Part shown: positions 17,888 through 25,693 of the stretch, piece by piece | How the letters are laid out: the number at the start of each line of letters is the position of its first letter | How positions within the stretch are numbered: the first letter of the stretch is position 1 | NCBI GenBank assembly: GCA_041751935.1 | Contig: JBGSIA010000025.1 | Location: forward strand, 1-64,000 | Reading direction: 5' to 3' | Length of the DNA stretch: 64,000 nt | Origin: JBBSJZ01 sp041751935 | GTDB taxonomy: Bacteria > Planctomycetota > Planctomycetia > Pirellulales > Pirellulaceae | Position numbers and translations under genes: made by a program | Notes under the pieces: generated by a model | Seen by the model: only the letters and a program-made list of their open reading frames with translations | The model's database searches: none | What the model was told of the DNA's origin: nothing

Positions 17888-18613
17888 CTACAGCGGCTCG
17901 ACCTGCCAGTGATCCAGCTCCATCGGAACGCTTCGACCGAAAATATTGATGATCACGGTCACACGTCCATTGGCTTCGTCGACAAGATCGACATCGCCTT
18001 CTTGGTTCTCGAAATTTCCTTCCTTGACTCGAACTCGATCGCCGGGCTTGAACGGGATCGAAGTTTTGATTTTCACCTCTTCCTCGTCATCCAATTCCGG
18101 CTTATTCACGAAGCGTTCGACATCCGCCGGCTCCATCGGCATCGGTTTCCCAGCCGCGCCGGTGAAGTCGCTTATTCCACCAGTCTCGCGGACCAAAAAC
18201 CAGGTATCATCATTGATGGACATATAGACCATAATGTACCCGGGCAGCAACTTCCGCTTGGTGATTCGACGTTTGCCATCCCGTGTGAAAGTCGCCACGT
18301 CTTCGGTGGGAACAACGATCTCGCCAAAATACTCTTCCATTCCTTCCATCTTGACGCGTTTTCGTAATGCGTCCGCAATGGAATCCTCGCGATTGAAGGC
18401 AACTTTGAGGATATACCAATCCATCGGAGGCGCGTCGTCAACGACATCAACAGCCGGCATCGCCGTCTTGGGCTTCGCTGGCTTGGCAGCATCCTTTGCA
18501 GGATTCGCTTGCTCAGCCTGGATTTCCGCTGCCTCTACCGAATCGTCACCCGACGACACGTCTTCCGCATCGGACTGAGTCTCTTGGTCGTCGAGGTCGT
18601 CAGAATCGTTCAC
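17888..18613 (-). CDS. nusG: Transcription termination/antitermination factor NusG
   Basis: 241 residues. The NGN domain begins at DWYILKVAFNREDSIADAL (residue ~65) and includes KRKLLPGYIMVYM. The C-terminal KOW domain begins ~residue 185 (FKPGDRVRVKEGNFENQEG). NusG binds RNA polymerase and couples it to Rho or the ribosome. The first ~60 residues are an acidic then Ala/Pro/Lys-rich extension absent from the ~180-residue E. coli protein. Gene order secE-nusG-rplK is the conserved one. The start ATG at 18613 is the only good one before the extension. Confidence 0.97.
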   Translation of the reverse strand: MNDSDDLDDQETQSDAEDVSSGDDSVEAAEIQAEQANPAKDAAKPAKPKTAMPAVDVVDDAPPMDWYILKVAFNREDSIADALRKRVKMEGMEEYFGEIVVPTEDVATFTRDGKRRITKRKLLPGYIMVYMSINDDTWFLVRETGGISDFTGAAGKPMPMEPADVERFVNKPELDDEEEVKIKTSIPFKPGDRVRVKEGNFENQEGDVDLVDEANGRVTVIINIFGRSVPMELDHWQVEPL

Positions 18614-18692
18614 GATTTAGAAAATCCGATGCTTCGGTAAAAAATAGAAACTAAAAAGACCAGTAATAACAACGGGCTGAAAGTGGTCTCGT

Positions 18693-19133
18693 TCAGCTCG
18701 TCACACCGAGGAAATCAAAGATAAACTTCCAAACGACGTCGAACGCGAACAAAATCACGGCCAGGAAAAAGATGGTAAAAATCACCACAATCGAGGCGCG
18801 AATCAACTCGCCCTTACTTGGCCAAGTGACCTTGTTCATCTCCGCCTCGACTTCGATCAAGAAGTCGGCAAAGCGAGGCCAATTGACTAGCCGAAAGCCA
18901 AACCATAGGCCTGCGGCAAGCAACACCGAGGGAATGATCTTGTCGACGTAGGGAGCTTCAAAGACACCACGAAGCGCGCCGTACAGAGTCCAACAACCAA
19001 ACGCCACGACAACCCAGATCGCGATCGCGGTAAGTTGGCGGACAATCTTTCCCCGGGTCGGCTTGTAAACCGACGTATGGAACATTTCGCTGGTTAGCGG
19101 ATCGCCCTGCGACCCGGCAATGTCTCGAGACAC
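18693..19133 (-). CDS. secE: Preprotein translocase subunit SecE
   Basis: 146 residues. The conserved C-terminal SecE region is clear: FLIEVEAEMNKVTWPSKGELIRASIVVIF, followed by a transmembrane helix to the end. Two additional hydrophobic segments lie upstream (around residues 34-55 and 66-85), giving a three-helix form like E. coli rather than the one-helix form. SecE clamps SecY in the SecYEG channel, the partner of SecA encoded at 53.3 kb. It sits 79 bp before nusG and is preceded by tRNA-Trp. Confidence 0.95.
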   Translation of the reverse strand: MSRDIAGSQGDPLTSEMFHTSVYKPTRGKIVRQLTAIAIWVVVAFGCWTLYGALRGVFEAPYVDKIIPSVLLAAGLWFGFRLVNWPRFADFLIEVEAEMNKVTWPSKGELIRASIVVIFTIFFLAVILFAFDVVWKFIFDFLGVTS

Positions 19134-19245
19134 CTTGAGAAACTCCTAAAAATCCCTGAAAACCGACGTCTATCGCTCTTCCCTCGCGATTGCTCGTGAT
19201 GACCACAAAGCCAAAACGACGCGAACTCTTAACACACACTCAAAG

Positions 19246-19318
19246 CAGGGGCGGCGGGAATCGAACTCGCAACCCCCGGTTTTGGAGACCGGTGCTCTAC
19301 CAATTGAGCTACGCCCCT
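19246..19318 (-). tRNA. tRNA-Trp (CCA anticodon)
   Basis: A 73-nt cloverleaf with acceptor AGGGGCG/CGCCCCT, D-arm GCTC...GAGC and anticodon loop CTCCAAA (CCA). The T-arm GCGAG-TTCGATT-CCCGC contains an A-C mismatch. No CCA is encoded. It lies between tuf and secE, as in many bacteria. Confidence 0.95.
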
Positions 19319-19352
19319 TCGAGCGATCGACATTTAGCGTAACGTATCAACC

Positions 19353-19456
19353 GCAACAGGCCAATCGTGTTGGCCTGTTTTATCTCTTGGTCAAGCTAGA
19401 TTTATCCACTTGGCGTATCTGTCACCGATCGGTCAGAACCATAGGCTCTGACCGAT
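19353..19456 (-). other. Two stem-loops between tuf and tRNA-Trp
   Basis: Hairpin 1 (19428-19456) pairs ATCGGTCAGA-CC with GG-TCTGACCGAT around a 3-nt loop. Hairpin 2 (19353-19375) pairs AACAGGCCAA with TTGGCCTGTT. In the direction of the operon neither is followed by T residues, but on the opposite strand both are followed by TTTT. They may be processing or attenuation structures in the tuf-trp-secE transcript. Confidence 0.45.
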
Positions 19457-19478
19457 TTTCCACAGAACTAGCGGAGGG

Positions 19479-20675
19479 CTACTCGACGATCTTGGTAACA
19501 ACACCGCTACCAACAGTTCGACCGCCTTCACGAATAGCGAATCGGACACCATCGTCCATGGCGATTGGCTTGTGCAGTTCAATGGTAACCTTGACGTTAT
19601 CACCAGGCATGCACATTTCGGCATCGACGAGGTTCGCAGTCCCGGTCACGTCCGTGGTGCGGAAGTAAAACTGCGGCCGATAACCGCTAAAGAACGGCGT
19701 ATGACGTCCGCCTTCGTCCTTGCTCAAGCAATAAACTTCAGCCTCGAACTTGGTGTGTGGGTTAATGCTCTTGGGCTTAGCGAGCACTTGACCACGCTGG
19801 ATGTCTTCTCGCTTCACACCGCGAAGCAAGCATCCGACGTTGTCACCGGCACGACCTTCGGTCATTTCCTTGCGGAACATTTCCACACCAGTGCAAATCG
19901 TCTTCACTGGCGTCGCAGCCAGGCCAACGATTTCAACTTCTTCGCCAACCTTAACGATTCCACGCTCGATTCGGCCCGTGGCAACCGTTCCGCGACCTTC
20001 GATCGAGAACACGTCTTCGATCGCCATCAGGAATGGCTTGTCCTCTTCGCGCTGTGGCTCAGGGATGTTCGCATCCAACGCGTCCATCAGATCACTGATG
20101 CACTTGCTGGCGACTGGATCGGACGGATTGTTGTAAGCTGGCAGCGACGAACCACGAACGACTGGCAAATCATCACCAGGGAAGTCGTACTTGCTCAGCA
20201 GTTCACGAACTTCCAGTTCGACCAACTCCAGCAACTCTTCGTCATCGACCAAGTCACACTTGTTCAAGTAAGCGACGATGTAAGGCACACCCACTTGGCG
20301 AGCCAAAAGCACGTGCTCCTTGGTTTGCGGCATCGGGCCGTCAGCGGCCGACACGACCAAAATCGCACCGTCCATCTGGGCGGCACCGGTGATCATGTTC
20401 TTAATAAAGTCGGCGTGCCCAGGGCAGTCGATGTGTGCGTAGTGGCGATTGGCGGTCTCGTATTCGACGTGAGCCACGGCGATCGTGACTGTTTTCGTCG
20501 AGTCACGGACCGTACCGCCCTTAGCGATTTCGGCGTAACCCTTTGCCTTGGCAAGCCCCTTAGCGGCTTGTACCGCAAGGATTGCACCAGTTGTGGTCGT
20601 TTTGCCGTGGTCGATGTGGCCAATAGTACCAACATTGACGTGGGGCTTAGTTCGCTTAAAAGTTTCCTTGGCCAT
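19479..20675 (-). CDS. tuf: Elongation factor Tu
   Basis: 398 residues from the ATG at 20675 (MAKETFKRTKPHVNVGTIG), preceded by AGGTGA. GTPase motifs are G1 GHIDHGKT, G3 DCPGHADF and G4 NKCD; domains 2 and 3 are complete (GRGTVATGRIERG, PGDNVKVTIELHKPIA). EF-Tu delivers aminoacyl-tRNA to the ribosome. The switch I segment is unusual: where most bacteria have ARGITI it reads TKTVTI. The Mg-coordinating Thr is kept but the preceding Arg-Gly is lost. Four tRNA genes precede it and tRNA-Trp follows, so processing of a mixed tRNA/mRNA transcript is likely. Confidence 0.98.
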   Translation of the reverse strand: MAKETFKRTKPHVNVGTIGHIDHGKTTTTGAILAVQAAKGLAKAKGYAEIAKGGTVRDSTKTVTIAVAHVEYETANRHYAHIDCPGHADFIKNMITGAAQMDGAILVVSAADGPMPQTKEHVLLARQVGVPYIVAYLNKCDLVDDEELLELVELEVRELLSKYDFPGDDLPVVRGSSLPAYNNPSDPVASKCISDLMDALDANIPEPQREEDKPFLMAIEDVFSIEGRGTVATGRIERGIVKVGEEVEIVGLAATPVKTICTGVEMFRKEMTEGRAGDNVGCLLRGVKREDIQRGQVLAKPKSINPHTKFEAEVYCLSKDEGGRHTPFFSGYRPQFYFRTTDVTGTANLVDAEMCMPGDNVKVTIELHKPIAMDDGVRFAIREGGRTVGSGVVTKIVE

Positions 20676-20944
20676 TTCTAATTCACCTGCACTTGACCTT
20701 GCCACGCCTGTGTCGGAGATACGCTCCCCACAGTTCGCTCGACCGGTGGCCGCGTTCACACCCGCGGAGGTTCACCGATCGCCCGAAGGCGACAGTCTGT
20801 CTCGATCAAAAAAAATCGAATATTGAACTTCGCTCGACCTCCACCGTGGAGACCGAGGTCATTGACGCGTAAGTTGTGGCGAAGTGAAGCGTTTCTTGCA
20901 ATTGGCAAACCGGCAAAAAAACTGAATCACCGCGAACAATTCAA

Positions 20945-21017
20945 AGCTACTGGCGGGATTCGAACCCGCGACCTCATCCTTACCAAGGAGGCGCTCTACC
21001 AACTGAGCTACAGCAGC
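20945..21017 (-). tRNA. tRNA-Thr (GGU anticodon)
   Basis: A 73-nt cloverleaf: acceptor GCTGCTG/CAGTAGC with one G-U pair, anticodon loop TTGGTAA (GGT), and T-arm GCGGG-TTCGAAT-CCCGC. The anticodon stem CCTCC/GGATG has one mismatch. It lies directly upstream of tuf on the same strand. Confidence 0.95.
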
Positions 21018-21086
21018 AGATGCTCGGCCTGACGCTGTGCATGACTCGGGAAAAACCCAAATTCCACAGCGAAAATGCCCAATCAG

Positions 21087-21157
21087 AGCGGGTGAAGGGA
21101 ATCGAACCCTCGTATTCAGCTTGGAAGGCTGCTGCTCTACCATTGAGCTACACCCGC
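21087..21157 (-). tRNA. tRNA-Gly (UCC anticodon)
   Basis: A 71-nt cloverleaf: acceptor GCGGGTG/CACCCGC, D-arm GCTC...GAGC, anticodon loop CTTCCAA (TCC), and T-arm GAGGG-TTCGATT-CCCTT. Third in the Thr-Tyr-Gly-Thr array. Confidence 0.95.
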
Positions 21158-21169
21158 GAATTTCAAAAG

Positions 21170-21251
21170 TGGGGGCTACAGGATTCGAACCTGTGTAGAC
21201 ATAGTCAGTGGATTTACAGTCCACCCCCTTTAACCACTCGGGCAAACCCCC
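21170..21251 (-). tRNA. tRNA-Tyr (GUA anticodon)
   Basis: An 82-nt tRNA with the long variable arm typical of bacterial tRNA-Tyr: acceptor GGGGGTT/AGCCCCC, anticodon loop CTGTAAA (GTA), T-arm ACAGG-TTCGAAT-CCTGT. It lies 12 bp upstream of tRNA-Gly, so both are likely cut from one transcript. Confidence 0.95.
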
Positions 21252-21326
21252 TTTTGAACTTGTGTGCCCGCAATGCTGGCGGCGTCTTGTCGTCCTCTAC
21301 TCGTTACGGCTTGGTTTCAATTAAAG

Positions 21327-21399
21327 AGCCAGCGGAGGGACTCGAACCCACGACCTGCTGATTACAAATCAGCAGCTCTACCAACTGAGCTACACTGGC
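21327..21399 (-). tRNA. tRNA-Thr (UGU anticodon)
   Basis: A 73-nt cloverleaf: acceptor GCCAGTG/CGCTGGC, anticodon stem CTGAT/ATCAG with loop TTGTA (TGT), T-arm GTGGG-TTCGAGT-CCCTC. It is the first gene of the tRNA-tuf-secE-nusG-rplK run. Confidence 0.95.
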
Positions 21400-21414
21400 T
21401 GTTGTACATTCGTC

Positions 21415-21450
21415 AAATCGGACTGATCCAGGCCGACGCATTGCTGTCAA
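21415..21450 (-). promoter_or_regulatory. Possible promoter of the tRNA-tuf operon
   Basis: On the minus strand a consensus TTGACA (21445-21450) is followed after 17 nt by ATCAGT (21422-21427), with the first tRNA starting about 23 nt further on. The spacing suits a sigma-70 promoter for a stable-RNA operon, but the -10 match is poor. Confidence 0.3.
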
Positions 21451-21680
21451 GTTCCCTGGAAGGGCAGAGTGTAGCGATCCCGCGCAGCGCGGCAAGATGG
21501 AATTGGCTGTTTTGAGTCATGCAACAAAAGATTCTCGGCAAAAAATTTCTGCACCCTGATCTCTGACGCCCAGCAAGCCAGTGAGGTTCATTTTTTTCAA
21601 CCACCGAAGGATGCTCGTCAAGATGGTGTGCCAACTACCAGACGTCATGCGAAATCGTATGCCTTAATAGGCGTGAACCG

Positions 21681-22433
21681 CTAGAAATCCAAGTTCAACT
21701 CGTCCACCGCCAGCACAACTTCACAGCCCACTTCTTGGCGAATCACATCGAGATCGATGGGATCGGACGATTTCTCAATGGGGTTGATGTGCGTGACCAG
21801 CAGTTTTTTCGGTTCACATGCCTGGGTGACTTCAATGAGCCGACTGGTCCAACAGTGGCCGGTTTTCCTAGCCCACTTTTCCGCCGAGTCACGGAAATAG
21901 CATTCGTGCATGAGCAGGTCCGCACCCTGTTTCCATTCGCTCGAGCCAGGACTGATGTCACCGGTGGTGTCAGTAGCATACACGAGCGCCTTGCCCTGCT
22001 GGGGCCAATCGATTCGATAGGCAACCGAACCACCAGGATGTTCCTGGGGCTGCCAGGTAACCGTCGCTGTGCCGATTTGAAATTTCGTGAATTCGTCGAT
22101 CGGGCACCATTCCGCAACTAATGGCACCGGAAACAGCAACTCGTTGAATAGGTGCTGCTGTATCGCATCCAACTTGTCTTGCTCGCCCCAAATCCGCAGA
22201 CTTTTTACTGGCCGCTCATACAGAGTGTCCAATAAAAACGTCAAGCCAAACGTATGATCCATATGCGCATGACTGAGCAACACGTCTAGCGTGTCGGTTG
22301 TGATTAACGGGGAAAGCCGAAACAACCCCGTACCAGCGTCCAGCAAAATGCCGCTTTCGGGCAAAAAGTAGCACGAGGTATGTCGGATTGAGTTGGGGTG
22401 GTACCCCACGGTGCCTAAACAATTCAGTCGCAT
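21681..22433 (-). CDS. MBL-fold metallohydrolase (RNase Z-like subgroup)
   Basis: 250 residues, a single metallo-beta-lactamase domain. The metal-binding motif is SHAHMDHTFG (residues ~54-63); further ligands are the Asp in YATDTTGD and the His in VTHINP. The layout (MRLNCLGTVGYHPN at the start, LLDAGTGLF) is that of the AtsA/ElaC/RNase Z-like group rather than class B lactamases. The tRNA-maturase exosite arm is not obvious, so the substrate is unknown. It lies upstream of the tRNA cluster on the same strand with a 281-bp gap. Confidence 0.85.
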   Translation of the reverse strand: MRLNCLGTVGYHPNSIRHTSCYFLPESGILLDAGTGLFRLSPLITTDTLDVLLSHAHMDHTFGLTFLLDTLYERPVKSLRIWGEQDKLDAIQQHLFNELLFPVPLVAEWCPIDEFTKFQIGTATVTWQPQEHPGGSVAYRIDWPQQGKALVYATDTTGDISPGSSEWKQGADLLMHECYFRDSAEKWARKTGHCWTSRLIEVTQACEPKKLLVTHINPIEKSSDPIDLDVIRQEVGCEVVLAVDELNLDF

Positions 22434-22601
22434 CGGGATCGGTCTACTGCGGCGCTGCTCAGCTCATCAAGGGCCAACAACGCAAGACGGTTCGGTGATG
22501 CCGAGCGGTTTCGGCACCCAGCCATGATACTCCATTCGCTTGGCTCTTGCATGGGAGCATCTCAGGAGATAAATTTTCGCTCCTGCTCGTAAGTTGCACA
22601 T

Positions 22602-22685
22602 GCGGATGTGGCGGAATTGGCAGACGCGCAAGATTCAGGTTCTTGTGGCCGCAAGGTCGTGGAGGTTCGATTCCTCTCATCCGCA
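22602..22685 (+). tRNA. tRNA-Leu (CAG anticodon)
   Basis: An 84-nt class II tRNA: acceptor GCGGATG/CATCCGC, D-arm region GTGGCGGAATTGGCAGACGC, anticodon stem CAAGA/TCTTG with loop TTCAGGT (CAG), a long variable arm, and T-arm GAGG-TTCGATT-CCTC. It is isolated on the plus strand between two minus-strand genes. Confidence 0.95.
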
Positions 22686-22726
22686 CTCCTATTCCTGCGG
22701 GACCTTTCTCGCTCGCCCTGGAAGCC

Positions 22727-23356
22727 TCATATTTGCCCGCGAATTTGGGCAACGGCCGCACATAAACTGGCCCGAATTCTCCAATTCGCCTGACTGCGGT
22801 CCCCGGCATAGTTCGAGATCCCGCGAATGATCCTCAGGGGCACACCAAGCAATTCACAGCTTAACGCCACCCCGAAACCCTCCATGTCTTCGGCAACTGC
22901 TTCAGGAAAACGCTTCTTCCGAGCCGCCGCCTGACCCGGATTCGCACTCGCGGCGCAGACGCTCAGCAACTCACAATGGCCAGCGCTAAGCAGTGACTGG
23001 ATACGGTCGCCGAGGATCAATTGCCCCTCTTTGCTGATGCGCTGCGACCAACCAAGCTGGACCGCAGGTTGAAAATCGTCGCCCGTCCCAACGCCCACCC
23101 CATCGCAAACGACTGTGGCAAAGTCCACGGCACTTCCGATCTCGCAATAATCACTCAATGCACCGGCTATCCCGAGCAGCGTTACTTCGCTCGGCCGAAT
23201 TTCTGTAATGAGTTGAGTGGCACGAGCTGCGGCGGCGATCGGGCCGAAACCACACAAGCGAATATCTTGCTCGGGACAGTCACCAAATTCGTTCCACGCA
23301 TCCACGATGATGCCGCGTTCGAGCGGTGTCGGCACAAGGATCAGTCGGTTCAACAT
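22727..23356 (-). CDS. mqnB: Futalosine hydrolase-like nucleosidase
   Basis: 209 residues of the nucleoside phosphorylase/MTA nucleosidase fold. LLGIAGALSDYCEIGSAVDF and AEDMEGFGVALSCELLGVP followed by IRGISNYAGDRSQANWRI match the futalosine hydrolase branch, with the EDMEG acidic and ISN(Y/R) motifs. Futalosine hydrolase releases hypoxanthine from futalosine in the alternative menaquinone pathway. No other mqn genes are in the window, so a 5'-methylthioadenosine/S-adenosylhomocysteine nucleosidase role cannot be excluded. The stop of sthA lies 20 bp upstream of its start, so the two may share a transcript. Confidence 0.7.
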   Translation of the reverse strand: MLNRLILVPTPLERGIIVDAWNEFGDCPEQDIRLCGFGPIAAAARATQLITEIRPSEVTLLGIAGALSDYCEIGSAVDFATVVCDGVGVGTGDDFQPAVQLGWSQRISKEGQLILGDRIQSLLSAGHCELLSVCAASANPGQAAARKKRFPEAVAEDMEGFGVALSCELLGVPLRIIRGISNYAGDRSQANWRIRASLCAAVAQIRGQI

Positions 23357-23376
23357 TCGATATCACCGTCAGGCAT

Positions 23377-24768
23377 TCAAAACAATCGGTTGAACCCATT
23401 CAGTGCCGCCACGCGATACGCCTCGGCCATGGTCGGATAATTGAACGTAGTCTCAACAAAGTACTCAATCGTATTGTGTCCCGGCGGCTGGCTCATGATC
23501 GCTTGACCGATGTGCACGATTTCTGACGCGTTCGCACCAAAGCAATGCACACCCAGGATCTCCATCGTCTCGCGATGAAACAACAACTTGAGCATCCCCG
23601 TCGTTTCGCCCGTGATTTGAGCCCGCGCCAAACTCTTGAACTGACTTTGACCGACTTCGTAGGGAATACAACCTGCGGTTAACTCACGCTCAGTCTTGCC
23701 GACGCTGCTGATTTCAGGGCTGGTATAGATCCCGGTGGGTATGTCGTTAACCCGCAAATTGCTGTCGGCTTGACCGAGAATGTGCATTCCCGCAGCGCGA
23801 CCTTGAGTGTACGCGGCGCTGGCAAGTGACGGATAACCAATAACATCACCGACGGCGTAGATATGCTTGACGGCCGTTTGGAAACAATCATCGACAACGA
23901 TTTGCCCGCGAGTGTTGGCCTCGACTCCAATAGTCTCGAGCCCCAAATCATCTGTGTTTCCGCTGCGGCCATTGGCCCATAACAGGACATCCGTCTTGAC
24001 TCGTTTTCCGCTCTTGAGGTGCAAAACCACCCCATCGTGCGTGCCTTCGATTCGTTCCATCGTTTCGTTGTGCCGGATGATGACGCCCTGGTCACGCAAG
24101 TGATAAGAAAGTGCATCGATGATTTCATCGTCAAGAAACTCCAACAACTTCTCGCGCGTGTTAATCAAGTTGACCTTGATTCCCAAGTTGCGAAACATCG
24201 AAGCGTACTCAGTACCAATGACTCCCGCGCCGTACACACAGACGCTGGATGGCTTGTCTTTGATGTCAAGAATGGTGTCGGAATCAAAGATTCGCGGGTG
24301 CGAAAAATCAACATCGGCTGGTCGGTACGGACGCGTCCCCGAGGCGATGACAAAGTGCTTTGCCGTGACCGGTGTGTCCCCATCAATGCTGACCGAATGC
24401 TCGTCAACGAATCTTGCTTGTCCAGCATAAACCGGCACATGATTGCGATCATAAAACGATTGTCGCATCGAAACTTGCTGACCAATGATGGCCTGTGTAC
24501 CGCGACGAAGCTGTTCCATCGTGGGGCTCACATGAACGCCCATTTCACGGAACGTCGGATTGCGAAGCGCCCGCATCGTGCTGGTGATGGTATATCGTAA
24601 TGCCTTACTGGGGATCGTCCCCCAATGCGTACACCCGCCACCGATCTGGCGATATCGTTCAGCAACCGCTACCCGCAAGCCACCCTTAGCGGCTTGCATT
24701 GCAGCACCTTCGCCGCCCGGCCCCGTTCCGATTACGAATAGGTCATAATCAAATTTCGTTTCGGTCAT
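23377..24768 (-). CDS. sthA: Soluble pyridine nucleotide transhydrogenase (Si-specific)
   Basis: 463 residues of the flavoprotein disulfide reductase family: FAD-binding GTGPGGEGAAMQAAKGG, NAD-binding YGAGVIGTEYAS, FAD site IYAVGDVIGYPSLAS. The usual CxxxxC redox pair reads CTHWGT, so the second cysteine is absent, and the C-terminal His-Glu pair is missing (YPTMAEAYR). Both are hallmarks of SthA and separate it from lipoamide dehydrogenase. SthA interconverts NADH and NADPH pools in the cytosol. It is divergent from the nitrilase-family gene, with 60 bp between starts. Confidence 0.93.
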   Translation of the reverse strand: MTETKFDYDLFVIGTGPGGEGAAMQAAKGGLRVAVAERYRQIGGGCTHWGTIPSKALRYTITSTMRALRNPTFREMGVHVSPTMEQLRRGTQAIIGQQVSMRQSFYDRNHVPVYAGQARFVDEHSVSIDGDTPVTAKHFVIASGTRPYRPADVDFSHPRIFDSDTILDIKDKPSSVCVYGAGVIGTEYASMFRNLGIKVNLINTREKLLEFLDDEIIDALSYHLRDQGVIIRHNETMERIEGTHDGVVLHLKSGKRVKTDVLLWANGRSGNTDDLGLETIGVEANTRGQIVVDDCFQTAVKHIYAVGDVIGYPSLASAAYTQGRAAGMHILGQADSNLRVNDIPTGIYTSPEISSVGKTERELTAGCIPYEVGQSQFKSLARAQITGETTGMLKLLFHRETMEILGVHCFGANASEIVHIGQAIMSQPPGHNTIEYFVETTFNYPTMAEAYRVAALNGFNRLF

Positions 24769-24828
24769 ATTGATCCCTTCATTTTGGTCACTTGCTCACA
24801 ATCGATTTCTTAGGAACTGAAACTCACG

Positions 24829-25668
24829 ATGTTGCTCGCCTGTGTTCAAACCGATATCCATTTCGGCGACCTACCACATAACCTCAACTCAGTTCTCACA
24901 ACGCTCCAAAGTGCGCACGAGAAGCATGCAGAGCTGGTCGTTTTTCCCGAATGCATGCTGACAGGTTACGCAATGGACAGCCGAGAGGAAGCCCTGACGC
25001 ATGCACTTACCTTGGATGATCCAGTGTTTTCGCAAATTTGCAGCGTACTGGCGGGGAAAAACATGTTCGCCAGCGTTGGTTTCTTGGAACTTGAACCAGC
25101 GACCCAATCTCAGGCGGCTCGACTGTTCAATTCCGCCGTGCTACTTGGCCCTCAAGGAATTGTCGGACTTTATCGAAAGGTGCACCTTCCGCACTTGGGT
25201 GTGGATCGGTTTGTGGATCGCGGCGACATCCCCTATCGCGTTCTGGATGCCAATGGTGCTCGCGTGGGGCTAGCAATTTGTTATGACAGTTCTTTCCCCG
25301 AACCGATGCGAGTTTTAGCACTTTGCGGCGCTGACATCATTGCTTTGGGAACGAATTGGCCGATCGCCGCACGACGTACAGCCGAGATTGTGCCGCCGGC
25401 GCGAAGCATGGAAAATCATCTGTACTTCGTCGCGGCGAATCGAATCGGTACTGAACGAGGCTTTCGCTTTTGCGGTTGCAGCTCGATTTGCGGCCCAGAC
25501 GGCGTGGAACTGGCTCGAGCCGTCGGCGATGAAGAAACGATTCTGTACGCGGATGTTGATGTCCAGCATGCAAGAAACAAGCGCATCGAACGAACTCCAG
25601 GCGCTCATGTGATCGACCGTTTTGCGGATCGCTGTCCCGACTTCTATCGCAGTATTACCACCCATTAA
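24829..25668 (+). CDS. Nitrilase-superfamily carbon-nitrogen hydrolase
   Basis: 279 residues, the usual size. The Glu-Lys-Cys catalytic triad is visible at Glu41 (VVFPECMLTGY), Lys117 (YRKVHLPHLG) and Cys151 (LAICYDSSFPEPMR). The family hydrolyses amides, nitriles or N-carbamoyl compounds in the cytosol. Lys-His-Leu and the CYDxxFPE context suggest an amidase or omega-amidase-like branch, but the substrate is unknown. The start ATG follows the sthA promoter region. A lineage hypothetical follows 25 bp downstream, probably in the same transcript. Confidence 0.88.
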   Translation: MLLACVQTDIHFGDLPHNLNSVLTTLQSAHEKHAELVVFPECMLTGYAMDSREEALTHALTLDDPVFSQICSVLAGKNMFASVGFLELEPATQSQAARLFNSAVLLGPQGIVGLYRKVHLPHLGVDRFVDRGDIPYRVLDANGARVGLAICYDSSFPEPMRVLALCGADIIALGTNWPIAARRTAEIVPPARSMENHLYFVAANRIGTERGFRFCGCSSICGPDGVELARAVGDEETILYADVDVQHARNKRIERTPGAHVIDRFADRCPDFYRSITTH

Positions 25669-25693
25669 GCTTCTCAACTTGACTATACCCAAC

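Noticed and set aside
19572..20681. Long plus-strand open frame (369 codons) opposite tuf
   Set aside because: It is a mirror of the highly biased tuf coding strand and shows no motif or ribosome site; EF-Tu on the minus strand is certain.
20676..20944. Upstream in-frame extension of tuf to 20759
   Set aside because: The extra 28 residues are unlike any EF-Tu and the AGGTGA before the ATG at 20675 supports the shorter form.
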